The notes beneath the pieces are model-generated. The model was not told the origin of the DNA and made no database searches. It saw nothing but the letters and a program-made list of their open reading frames with translations. A DNA stretch of 64,000 nucleotides from the NCBI RefSeq assembly GCF_035046505.1, contig NC_089821.1, positions 312,959,368-313,023,367 on the forward strand, in the 5' to 3' direction. A program made the translations under genes and the position numbers. The DNA comes from Tiliqua scincoides. Its lineage: Eukaryota; Chordata; Lepidosauria; Squamata; Scincidae. How positions within the stretch are numbered: the stretch's first letter is position 1; each line of letters starts with the position of its first letter. Below, one piece after another: positions 26,071 through 36,200 of the stretch.

Positions 26071-26500
26071 CACCCCGCACACGCATCCCTTCTGGGTCGT
26101 CGTTTCTGCGGAGCTTTCTGCCCAAGTAAAGAGCTCTGCTTGACTCCGAAAATTGCATCCAGCATTTTAAACAGCGGTTGGTCCAATTATCTCATCTGCT
26201 CTGTGCCTTGTGAATCGCTCCCCAAAGCAGAATCAATATGCAGCCGCAGATCATATAAACAGGCTAATGGTCAAATAGCTCTTTTAATCTAAAGCAGGGA
26301 ACAGGCACGGCCCTCTGTTATCCGCGGCCCTAAACATTCCGCGTCCGACGCCTGCTGGGTTAATAGTCCGGCGGATGCGTGATCTGAAGGGAATGTGATC
26401 GGTGGGAGCCGAACCCGTCCTGCGTTCCTGTGCCTGGCGTCGGAAGCTAGATGGCAGGGCAGCCTCGCGGACAAAGGAGTGCTGCTGTCCGCGTGGGAAT

Positions 26501-27271
26501 TCCAGGCAGGGACTGGGCACCAGAAACTCCTGCCATCTGAGCAACTGCAGGGCCCGGGCCCAGAAGCGCAGTCCTGGATGTTCCAGGGCGTTGAGGCAGA
26601 TCCTGTGCGTGCTCCGCGCACAGCGCGCCAGTGGATCGGTGTCCCTCCAGATGGGGAATGTACGAAGCTGCATGACTAGGCCAGTCCAGCAGCCACGTGC
26701 AGGCCTGATCCAGATCCTGTGCCTGTTGCAGAGGCACTGGGGCTTAACCTGTTCCATGCCGTTCTGCTAGCAAAACGTGTCCCCGAATACAGCTGGCTGA
26801 GCTCCTGCTCCCGGCTCGTGGCACTTGGGAGCCTGGACTGTGCCAACCACACTGCCAGACTTGGTCCCTGCCTCACTCGCTCAGGCAGAGCATCGGCTCC
26901 GCTGTCCTTTGCATCTGCAAAATACTGCTGGGTGTGGGGACTGTGAGGGTCTTCACTGCTGGCTTGGTGGTGTTGCAGAGCAGACAGGCTCAACTCCTTA
27001 TAGCAGCCAACGTGCCCTTTGGCATATAGACCAAAGAGGAGCCTTACAGCGAAGAGTCAGGGCCCAGTTGGACTGCACGCTGCTTCCCATGCTCCACTGG
27101 GACATCCTCATCTCATCCTGATGAAAATGGCACAACTTGTTATGGGAGCCAGAGATGAGTCCGGGTCGGCTAGGGGCGAGAATGAAGGCAAAATAGAGGG
27201 GGAGAGGCTGTGACAGCCAGAATAGTTTTTGGAGCCAGGCCTACCAGGCCTGCTGCTGATGAGCCGAGTCT
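26501..27271. other. Intergenic, no recognised content
   Basis: Probably still inside the duplicated arm, whose partner lies left of the window. No convincing open frame, RNA or known repeat. Confidence 0.35.
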
Positions 27272-28365
27272 GTTAACATAAGAACAGCCCCACTGGAGCA
27301 GGCCATAGGCCCATCTAGTCCAGCTTCCTGTATCTCACAGCGGCCCACCAAATGCCCAGGGAGCACACCTGATAACAAGAGACCTGCAAGGCCTCCTGGG
27401 AATTGTAGTTAAGAACATAAGAACAGCCCCACTGGATCAGGCCATAGGCCCATCTAGTCCAGCTTCCTGTATCTCACAGCGGCCCACCAAATGCCCCAGG
27501 GAGCACACCAGATAACAAGAGACCTGCAAGGCTTCCTGAGAATTGTAGTTAAGAACATAAGAACAGCCCCACTGGATCAGGCCATAGGCCCATCTAGTCC
27601 AGCTTCCTGTATCTCACAGCGGCCCACCAAATGCCCCAGGGAGCACACCAGATAACACGAGACCTGCAAGGCCTCCTGGGAATTGTAGTTAAGAACATAA
27701 GAACAGCCCCACTGGATCAGGCCATAGGCCCATCTAGTCCAGCTTCCTGTATCTCACAGCGGCCCACCAAATGCCCCAGGGAGCACACCAGATAACAAGA
27801 AGACCTGCAAGGCCTCCTGGGAGTTGTAGTTTAAGAACATCAGAACAGCCCCACTGGAGCAGGCCATAGGCCCATCTAGTCCAGCTTCCTGTATCTCACA
27901 GCGGCCCACCAAATGCCCCAGGGAGCACTCCAGATAACAAGAGACCTGCAAGGCCTCCTGGGAATTGTAGTTAAGAACATAAGAACAGCCCCACTGGATC
28001 AGGCCATAGGCCCATCTAGTCCAGCTTCCTGTATCTCACAGCGGCCCACCAAATGCCCAGGGAGCACACCAGATAACAAGAGACCTGCAAGGCCTCCTGG
28101 GAATTGTAGTTAAGAACATAAGAACAGCCCCACTGGATCAGGCCATAGGCCCATCTAGTCCAGCTTCCTGTATCTCACAGCGGCCCACCAAATGCCCAGG
28201 GAGCACACCAGATAACAAGAGACCTGCAAGGCCTCCTGGGAATTGTAGTTAAGAACATAAGAACAGCCCCACTGGATCAGGCCATAGGCCCATCTAGTCC
28301 AGCTTCCTGTATCTCACAGCGGCCCACCAAATGCCCCAGGGAGCACTCCAGATAACAAGAGACCT
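27272..28365 (-). repeat. Tandem array of CR1 3' ends, 8 units of ~139 bp
   Basis: Unit starts are at about 27272, 27413, 27552, 27691, 27832, 27973, 28111 and 28250. Each is the last ~110 bp of CR1 (minus strand), with units joined by a constant linker. On the minus strand the linker reads AACTACAATTCCCAGGAGGC; five of seven junctions have the exact core and two have one change. Units differ by only a few bases. The last unit runs on into longer CR1 sequence at 28366. A two-unit relative with the same linker is at 55618-56012. Confidence 0.92.
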
Positions 28366-28707
28366 CATCCTGGTGCCCTCCCTTGCATCTGGCATTCTGA
28401 CATAACCCATTTCTAAAATCAGGAGGTTGCACATACACATCATGGCTTGTACCCCGTAATGGATTTTTCCTCCAGATGGTGGCCTTACCATAGATTTGTA
28501 CAATGGCATTATAATATTAGCCGTTTTGTTCTCAATACCCTTCCTAATGATCCCAAGCATAGAATTGGCCTTCTTCACTGCCGCCGCACATTGGGTCGAC
28601 ACTTTCATCGACCTATCCACCACCACCCCAAGATCTCAGACAGCTCAGAACCCATTAGCCTATATGTGAAGTTTTGATTTTTTGCCCCAATGTGCATGAC
28701 TTTACTG
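28366..28707 (-). mobile_element. CR1 body attached to the tail array, internally deleted
   Basis: Continues from the last array unit through the 3' UTR to the FLEEK region, then jumps at about 28475 to a more upstream CR1 segment (SMVRP and [16 protein letters not shown]), skipping roughly 500 bp. It ends near 28707 where plus-strand CR1 begins. Confidence 0.8.
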
Positions 28708-29265
28708 TTATAATGCAGTGTCCAGTCTGGTCGTCACATTTCAAAAAGGACGTAGTGGAAATGGAAAAGGTGCAGTTACTGAGGGGACAATCCTAACTAG
28801 GCCTACTCAGTAGTTTCTATTTTATTCAATGGGGCTTACTTTTAGGAAAGTGTGGTTAGGATTGCAGCCTAAGGGCCCAATCCTATCCAACTTTCCAACT
28901 CCAATGAAGCCACAATGCAACCTCATGGTAAGGGATCACATGTTCCCATACCTTGAGAAGGTCCCAGTGACTGCCCCTCCACCTCATGATACAGCACACA
29001 CACCACTGGCACAACTACACCAGCACTGGAAAATTGGATAGGATTGAGTCCTGATTCCTGGGCTGGAGCACCTTCCTTATGAGGAAAGGCTACAGCGTTT
29101 GGGCCTCTTCAGCCTAGAAAAGAGGCGCCTGAGGGGGGACATGATTGAGACATACAAAATTATGCAGGGGATGGACAGAGTGGAAAGGGAGACGCTCTTT
29201 TCCCTCTCACACAACACCAGAACCAGGGGGCATCCACTAAACTAAGTGTTAGGTCAGACTGCTCT
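28708..29265 (+). mobile_element. CR1 fragment in opposite orientation, interrupted by MITEs
   Basis: Begins TTATAATGCAGTGTCCAGTC (the [15 protein letters not shown] region) and, after an interruption at about 28779-29054, resumes at GAGCACCTTCCTTATGAGG ([12 protein letters not shown]) and ends near CATCCACTAAACTAAGTGTT. Head-to-head with the preceding minus-strand fragment. Confidence 0.8.
28873..29051. mobile_element. Harbinger-like MITE within CR1
   Basis: Ends are GGGCCCAATCCTATCCAA and, inverted, GGACTCAATCCTATCCAA. Flanking triplets are TAA and TGA. A smaller CAATCC-type element (28780-28870) lies directly before it. Confidence 0.55.
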
Positions 29266-32200
29266 GTTTTGCCTCCTCCCCCTTTGGGAAGGAGCCCAAA
29301 AGAAACTAGTCTCCCCTGCCAAAATTCCTCTTGCATGACCTGGCAGGGTTTGAATGCACACTGACTACAAAGCTGTTCTCTAATGCATGCATATACACAC
29401 ACCTGCTGGGGACAAGCAAAGAGCAATTTCATGAGCAATTTCATACTTGTACCAGTGGATATCTGGAAGTTGGAGTACACGCACCTATCAGAGAGTGCAC
29501 CTCATGGGCCAATCGCTGGGCTGGCATGTGGCACCCACACCCATGCCCTTTGCTTCACCACTGGCACCTGCTGGCTGTCTGCATGCTGCCCTCCCTGACC
29601 CCCTGTATGGTTTCCCTCATTAACAGGTGGCAGCATAGTCCAGCTGAGGTCAGAAACAGGGTGGGAAGAAGGGATCCCTCTCCGCTAACCAAGTCAAAGA
29701 TTTTATTGCATGGTCTTAAAGGTGTCTAAAACGGAAGCACACAAACAGAGTTGCCAACTCCCTCCTCCCAGCAGGGTAGTCCTGCCATTGCAAGTTATCC
29801 TGCTGACAGCCAAGAAACAGGTGCCAATGAGGTCTGGCTGCACTGGTTGTTTCACTGTCTGCCATGGAGTATGAAAAGCCTTGCATTGAAGTGAGTGCAG
29901 CAGCAACTTGTGCAGCCTCAGCCAGTGAGCAGCAGCTGGCCTTGCACTGGTCACATTGGGGAGGCAGGGATGGTCACTGTGAAGTTGCCTGGTCAGGTGT
30001 CTTTTTCAGTGTCAGTTGCCTGAAGGGGCTGCAAATATGGTGCATATCAACTCTCCCTTGTCCCTCACAATCTCCCTGTTTTGGGCTTTCTGTTGGGAAG
30101 GAGGGAGGAAAGCAGATAGCATCCCCTCCCCCAGGGTAAAGTATCCCACCATCCAGGCTAGTTGTTATCAGTAAACTACACTGGAGTGGAGGCTGGTTAA
30201 GGTTTCAGAAAAAATACATACTTTACACACAGTTCATAATTGTGCATACTGCATCTTCTGATTACTCAAAGGCCCTGCTGTTTTGGACCAGATAACCCCT
30301 TTTGTGTAGCAGCGTGGTGAGGATGGCCTGGCAGAGCACATCCTTCTCCTGGGATGGTCTGGAGAGCAAAAGGGAATGTGAGGAGGAGAGGAAGAAGGAA
30401 ATTGTTTTAAGGCCAACACATCCTGCAGGGGCTAGAGGGGCAGGTGGACTCAAGTGACTGGACATGACACTGCCCTCCAGAATCCTGCAGGTGGCACTGC
30501 ATGAACGTTCCAACACTCTGCCAGCTGAGTAGCTCTGATGTTTCTTAGACATTTTGCCAACACTGTGCTGGTGTCTGTGGGCAGGACCTCTACAGCAGCA
30601 GGGCTGGTGTCTGTTGTTGATACATTGATGTATGTTGTGGATAGGATAGGGCAGCCACTGTGCCAGGATTTTCAACCACTGTGCCATGAATGGTCCAAAG
30701 ATGTTCCAAATGGGGAAGGGCCATTTATTAATTCGGCCATTGCGGAAGTGAGCCCCCCCCCCCCCGACTGGCAGCGCAGTGTGCCTTGACAATTGTCAAA
30801 AAATGGCTGGTGTGCCTTAACAATTTTAGTGCCTTGTCAGAGTGCTGTGAGATGGAAAAAGTTGAAAAACACTGGGATAGGACTTTGTCCCATTGTAATC
30901 AATGGGACATACTTTCATCAGGGGAGCTGAACTGCCTCCATCTTGGATCAGCTGAATGCGATTTGCAGGCAGAGGAATCCTCTGGGTGGCTGCAGAACCA
31001 GCTCGGGCTGGTTGAAAGCAGCAGAAAGTGTAAGCAGGAAAAGCCCCAGCTGGGACATAACTGAAGAACCTAAACCTCTGCAATGTCCTTCTGTGGCTCA
31101 TTTCTGTCCAGGAACAAACAACTTTCAGTAGCCATTGGTGGTGACCAGATGTGGGTTAATGCTTGTGCTGTGAGGTCCATTGTGACATATATAGGTATTT
31201 CACCATAGAAATGTCCATAACTGTAATGATGTACTCTGAGCCTGTATTGTGGCAGACCTGATGTTTTTTTCTTTTCAGCCTGCATTTCTTTCTGCCCCTC
31301 TATTTTGGTCTTATTTCTATGGCTATAACAAATAAGTCTACTACAGAGTTCTTCAGTCTTAGGGTCAGGACCTTCATGGTAACCTTTTCTGCTATTTCTA
31401 ATAAAAGTATTTGGTTACAGCGGGGCTTTTCAAATTGGGGCTTCGTGACACCCCAGCCAGAGGGCCCTGGCCTCTTCCCCTTAAGGGGTGGGGGCAGGGG
31501 AGAGGTAGTGACAAGATCCCCAGAATGGCGTCGCTAAGGGGGCTGCAGGAACTGGCATGTACTCACCAGTTCCTGCAGCAGCTTTCCTGGGGTGCTGGAA
31601 GCCCTTCGAGCGTCTGCAGAGCTCCCCAAAGTTTAAAAAGTGAAAGTGCAGTGATCGTGCCACGCATAAGTGGAACGTGATTGCTGTGCTTTCATTTTTT
31701 AAGCTTTGGGGAGCCCTGCAGATGTTTGCGCAGGGCTCCCCGCATCCCAGGAAGGCTGCTGTGCGTGGGTTGAGTGTGCTTGAGCGCCTGGCACAGTGGC
31801 GGCGGTGCTTTTTGAAGGGCTCCAGTGGGGAGGCTCTGCCTCACCTGCCTCATCTCACATGGTGGTGGCACTTTTTGAGGGACTCCTGTCCTTTTTGAGG
31901 CTCTGCCTCACCTGCCTCCCCACCCATTGCACATCCCTGCTGAGTCTCAACCACGGCCAAGTAGGGACTGAGGTCCTGCCCGCCCATCTCCCCCTGCCTC
32001 TGCAGTGTCTTCACAACAACCCTGTGAGGTAGCAGCCTGCACAGGGCCAGCCTTAGGTGCTGTAGGGCAAGACAACCAGAAGAGGCTGTGCAGGATTAGG
32101 TGCAGGACTGAAGGACTGCAATGCTTTCCACAGGCACCTGGGAGTAAGCCCTAGTGGCTATAACTGAACTCTCTTCTGAGTAGCCATGCACAGGACTGGG

Positions 32201-32560
32201 CCACCAAAGTCGATGAGGCAGCACCACGAGTGGGTGGATCCTCTTGCACAGGCTTTGAAAGGTCCCCAGAAGAGGTGCTGCAACCAAACTGGAGTATGAC
32301 CCACAGGCTGAACGAAGGACACTGCTCTAAAGTAGCACTTTGCTGGAGAAATACAGTGCGGCGTGAAAGGGGGGAGGAATCCAGCCCCGCGGGCCAGGCT
32401 GCCTTCCCAGAACAGGCTGGGGCTGCAGGGCACGCACCCAGTTCAGCCCAGGGCCCAGGGGCAGGGGTGCTGCCAGGCTGCACAGAAAGGCCTTCTCTTC
32501 CCCCAATTCCTTGCCCAGACAGGACCCGACTTCCGTCCACACAGACCAGCGCCTTCAGCC
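29266..32560. other. Intergenic between the CR1 cluster and LRR1
   Basis: No gene found. A C run at 30747-30762 precedes a hAT-like end (about 30805-30876). 31423 onward is another hAT-like copy (CGGGGCTTTTCAAATTGGGGCTTCGTGACACCCC). 31762-31942 is a copy of the GGACGTGCGGTGGG-family foldback element. The rest is unrecognised. Confidence 0.4.
31762..31942. mobile_element. GGACGTGCGGTGGG-family MITE copy
   Basis: Shares GGAGGCTCTGCCTCACCTGCC and the end CCACCCATTGCACATCCCTG with the copies at 6934-7283 and 33516-33845. Its left end is diverged. Confidence 0.5.
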
Positions 32561-33260
32561 TCTTCCGGGCCAAGACCCAAGTAAGAAAAGGGGCCCCTCC
32601 CAGGACCCGTCCCGCCCGCCGCCTGCTCCCAGCACTGTCGGCCTCGCAGGGCGTTTGAGGACGCAGTGTCCGGGCGGGGGCGGGGGCGGCAGCGCTTTTC
32701 GAAGGGCTCCGGCGGGGAGGCTCTGCCTCACCACCCACCGCCCCTCCCGGAGACCCGGCACTGCTTTGGAAGACGGGGAGGGGCTGGGCTGCAGCGGGTC
32801 TTTCTTGGCGGGGCTGTCAGACTTTCCCGCCAAATGCTCATGGCAGAGACAGGCGGAGCCTGGAGCGCCGCCGTAGGGGAAGGGGCGGGGCCTGCCCCAA
32901 CCCCGCCCCTCCACCTCTGGCGCCCGAACTCGGCTGAGGGGAGGGGCTGGCTCGGAGTCGCCGCGCGTGCGCAGAAGGGCGGGTACGGCTGCCTCGGAGT
33001 CCCGCGCGCGCGCAGGAGCGGCGGCGCCAGTGCCGGGCGAGCGATGCGGCTGGAGTGCGAGGTGCGGGTGGCGGGCCGGGGGCTGCCGTCGGCCGGGCTG
33101 CGGGGCCCGGGGCGCCCCGCCAGGGCCCTGCTCTCGCTGGGGAGGGCGGGCGGCGGGGGAGGCCCCTGCCTGCTGGTCAGCACCGCCCGGCAGCGCCCCG
33201 GCACCAGGTTCCAGGTGAGGCTCGCGCGGGCCGGCCTGGGGGCGCGGGGGCTCCGGGGCC
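32560..33260. promoter_or_regulatory. CpG island promoter of LRR1
   Basis: CpG-dense stretch spanning the LRR1 start codon, with GGGGCGGGGCC boxes around 32882-32910. A half copy of the GGACGTGCGGTGGG-family MITE sits in its upstream part (32675-32757). Confidence 0.65.
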
Positions 33261-36200
33261 GCTGAGGGGCTCCCGGGCCCTCCCCCTCCGACGGCAAGTG
33301 GAGCAGGTCTGCCGGCACGACACGTGTGTGCCGTATCCACACGACAGGCACGTGTGTCCTGAGACCCAGGTCCTCCCTGACCCCACCCGGGCACACTGGC
33401 CCCCGTGCCCCTCTCGCGCGGGCAGCGACCGGGCGCCACGCAGGCAGGAAAGCGCTGCCCAGGCAGGTGCCTGCTCAGGGCCCGACTGACCGGCTCTTCA
33501 GCGTCTCTTTGGCACCAGGACGTGCGGTGGGTGTGGAGGCAGGTGAGGCAGAGCCTCCCCCTGAGCCCTTTGAAGGCGCCACTCTGCGTGGGTTGTGAGT
33601 GGGTGAGTGCCACACGTGGCAGTTGCGGCAGGGCTCTGGTGGAGAGGCTGTGCCTCACCTGCCTCCCCACCCACCACTTGTGAGGCGAAGGATGGGAGGC
33701 AGGTGAGGCAGAGCCTCCCCACTGGAGCCCTTTGAAAGGCGCCTTGTGAGTGCTGGCACGCGTCACACAGGGTGGTGCTTTTTGTAGGCCTCCAGTGGGG
33801 AGGCTCTGGCTCACCTGCCTCCACACGCTTCGCCTCACGTCCCTGCCTAACACCTCCTAGAACTTCTCTGCTCAACTCTCAGTCCTGGCGGGCTATTCTG
33901 GGACACCTCCCTATTTGCAGTTCCTGTTTTCTGCTTTTATCTGGACTCTAGAAACACTTTGGCCAGAGTATCTGCAATAGGAGGGGGGCCAGGGGCCCTT
34001 TGTCTCCACGTGAGGTGCACCCAAGTTGACCTTGGCAATACTTTGATGGGTGAGCCAAGTGATCCACCTAGCTCAGCCTTCTGTCTCTGAATCCAGCCAG
34101 ACGTGGGAGATCAGGGCTATGATGTACATCCCTTACCCATCCCTGACTGGCTGGCAGTCAGGCTTTGGTTGTGGTACTCATGTTTTTCATCCTGGGATTT
34201 TGATGGGGGGCGTTCTGCTCTTAGGCTCACAGTTCTGTTGTGTTCTTTCTCTTTGAATTCAGCTGAGAGAGAATATTGAACAACTTTTCACCAAGTTCGT
34301 GGAGGAAGGAAAAGCTACACTACGACTGAAGGAGCCAGCAGTGGATGTGTGTCTTAGCAAGGTACATGGGGGATGATGACGATGACACTGTGGCTACCCC
34401 AGTCATCTTCAGGCTGTTCTTACTTGCTGAACAAAGGAAAGCCTTTGGCACCGAAACTTAAGCTGCATTCCCTGTTAAAGCTGCAGTCCTAAGCACACTA
34501 ATTGGGAAATTAGCACCATTGAACAAAACACGGCTTATTTTTGGGTAAACATATAGGCATGTGTTAAACGTTAAGACTCATGTATGCTTCGTGTTCCTCT
34601 TCCTCCAAACCCCTTTGTTTTTATTGAAGAGCCCTGCTGGATCAGGCCATAGGCCCATCTAAAATCAGGAGGTTGCACATACACATCATGATTGTGAATA
34701 CATGTGAATGTGAATTTGTGAATGTGAATACATGATTGTGAATACACATCATGATCCAGAAATTTGTCCAGTCCCCTAGCCGAACCATGAGATGAGCTGA
34801 GGCAAGTTGCCCTTGGCTGGTGGATGGGCATAGGTGGCACCAGCACCCATTGACCCCCTCGGCACCTTGCCCCTGCTGACCTCCTTAGTAGCAGCTCTGC
34901 CCCTGTTTTGAAACGGAGCAGCAGAGTGCACTGGAACAAGGCCGGAAGACTTCCTGCTCTGCTTCCAAAAAAGGAGGCACTTTCTTGCTCTGGCTGAATG
35001 TGCTGCAATATTTCAAAACAATGGCAGCGTGAGGCAAAAGGTAAAAAGGGAGAGTAGGAGGGGAGGCAATAGCAACAGTGGCACTGGAGGAGGTCACTGT
35101 TGTTGTTGCAGTGGCTGTTCCACCAGGTCTCTTCCACAGCTGGTTTCTCAAAAGTGGTGGGGGGGGGGAGATCTGGCCAGCTCAGATGAACAGCTGGTGA
35201 CAAAGGGTATGTGCTTTTGTGCCTGCCCATGGACAGAAATGGGGGGCTCCAGTGTTGCCTCGGGCGCTCTGGGCCTGTGTGCGCATTGTCTGGAATACTG
35301 GTGGGGGTGGCCAGTCAGTGGGGCCCTGCTGCACTCACAGCAGTCTGAGGGATTTATGCTATAATTCAAGAATATTCCTAACATTTCTATAGAACAGAGT
35401 TTTGATTGTCTGAGTCTTTGTTCACATGTTTTCTCAAAATGCAGCTGTTAGAACTTTTCTCTCTAATTTCTGCTCCTCTCTCATGGGGTTTGGTTTTTTT
35501 CTTACTGATGGTTAATATTGGGGCAACCATAATTCAACCAAACTACAGCTCTTGGGATGCTGTGGCTTTTTAATTGCATAGAACATTGCTAGATGGTACT
35601 TGTACTCTTGTGTATGCTAATATGTTTCATGATTCAAGTGCTAGTTGTTCCTGAAGACATTGAACCTATCCAGGCTGACTACCTTTGTGTACTGTTTTGG
35701 CTGCAGGCAAATGCCAGCCAGCTGAAGACTTTCCTCTCCGCGGTGAAGCTGGCTCACCGAGGCACTGATGAGGCAACCTTCCCCCTGAGCACCTTGGTCC
35801 CACCCAGAGCTTCTGAGGTCGAGAAGCCCAAGACCAGGATGACCATCATGTCCAAGAGAGACTATCCTTTGACTCGGAACTTCCCCTACTCCCTGGAGCA
35901 GCTCCAGGCCTCCTACTGCAAACTGGCCCGCATCGACATGCGCATGCTTGGCCTCAAGAGCCTGCGGAAGCTGGATTTGAGCCACAACTGTATCAAGAAA
36001 CTGCCAGAGACCATTGGAGATCTGGTGTTCCTGCAAGAGCTCAATCTGCAGGACAACCACCTGGAGTCATTTGGTACAACTCTTTGCAATTCCACCCTCC
36101 AGAAGTCGCTCCAGTCCCTGGATCTCAGCCAGAACAAGATCAGAGCCCTCCCAGTGGAGTTTTGTCAGCTGCAGGAACTCATTCACTTGAAGTTGGATGA

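Noticed and set aside
27272-28365. CRISPR-like array because of regular ~139-bp repeats
   Set aside because: Units are contiguous repeats of a CR1 3' end with a constant linker, not short repeats with unique spacers, in a vertebrate genome.
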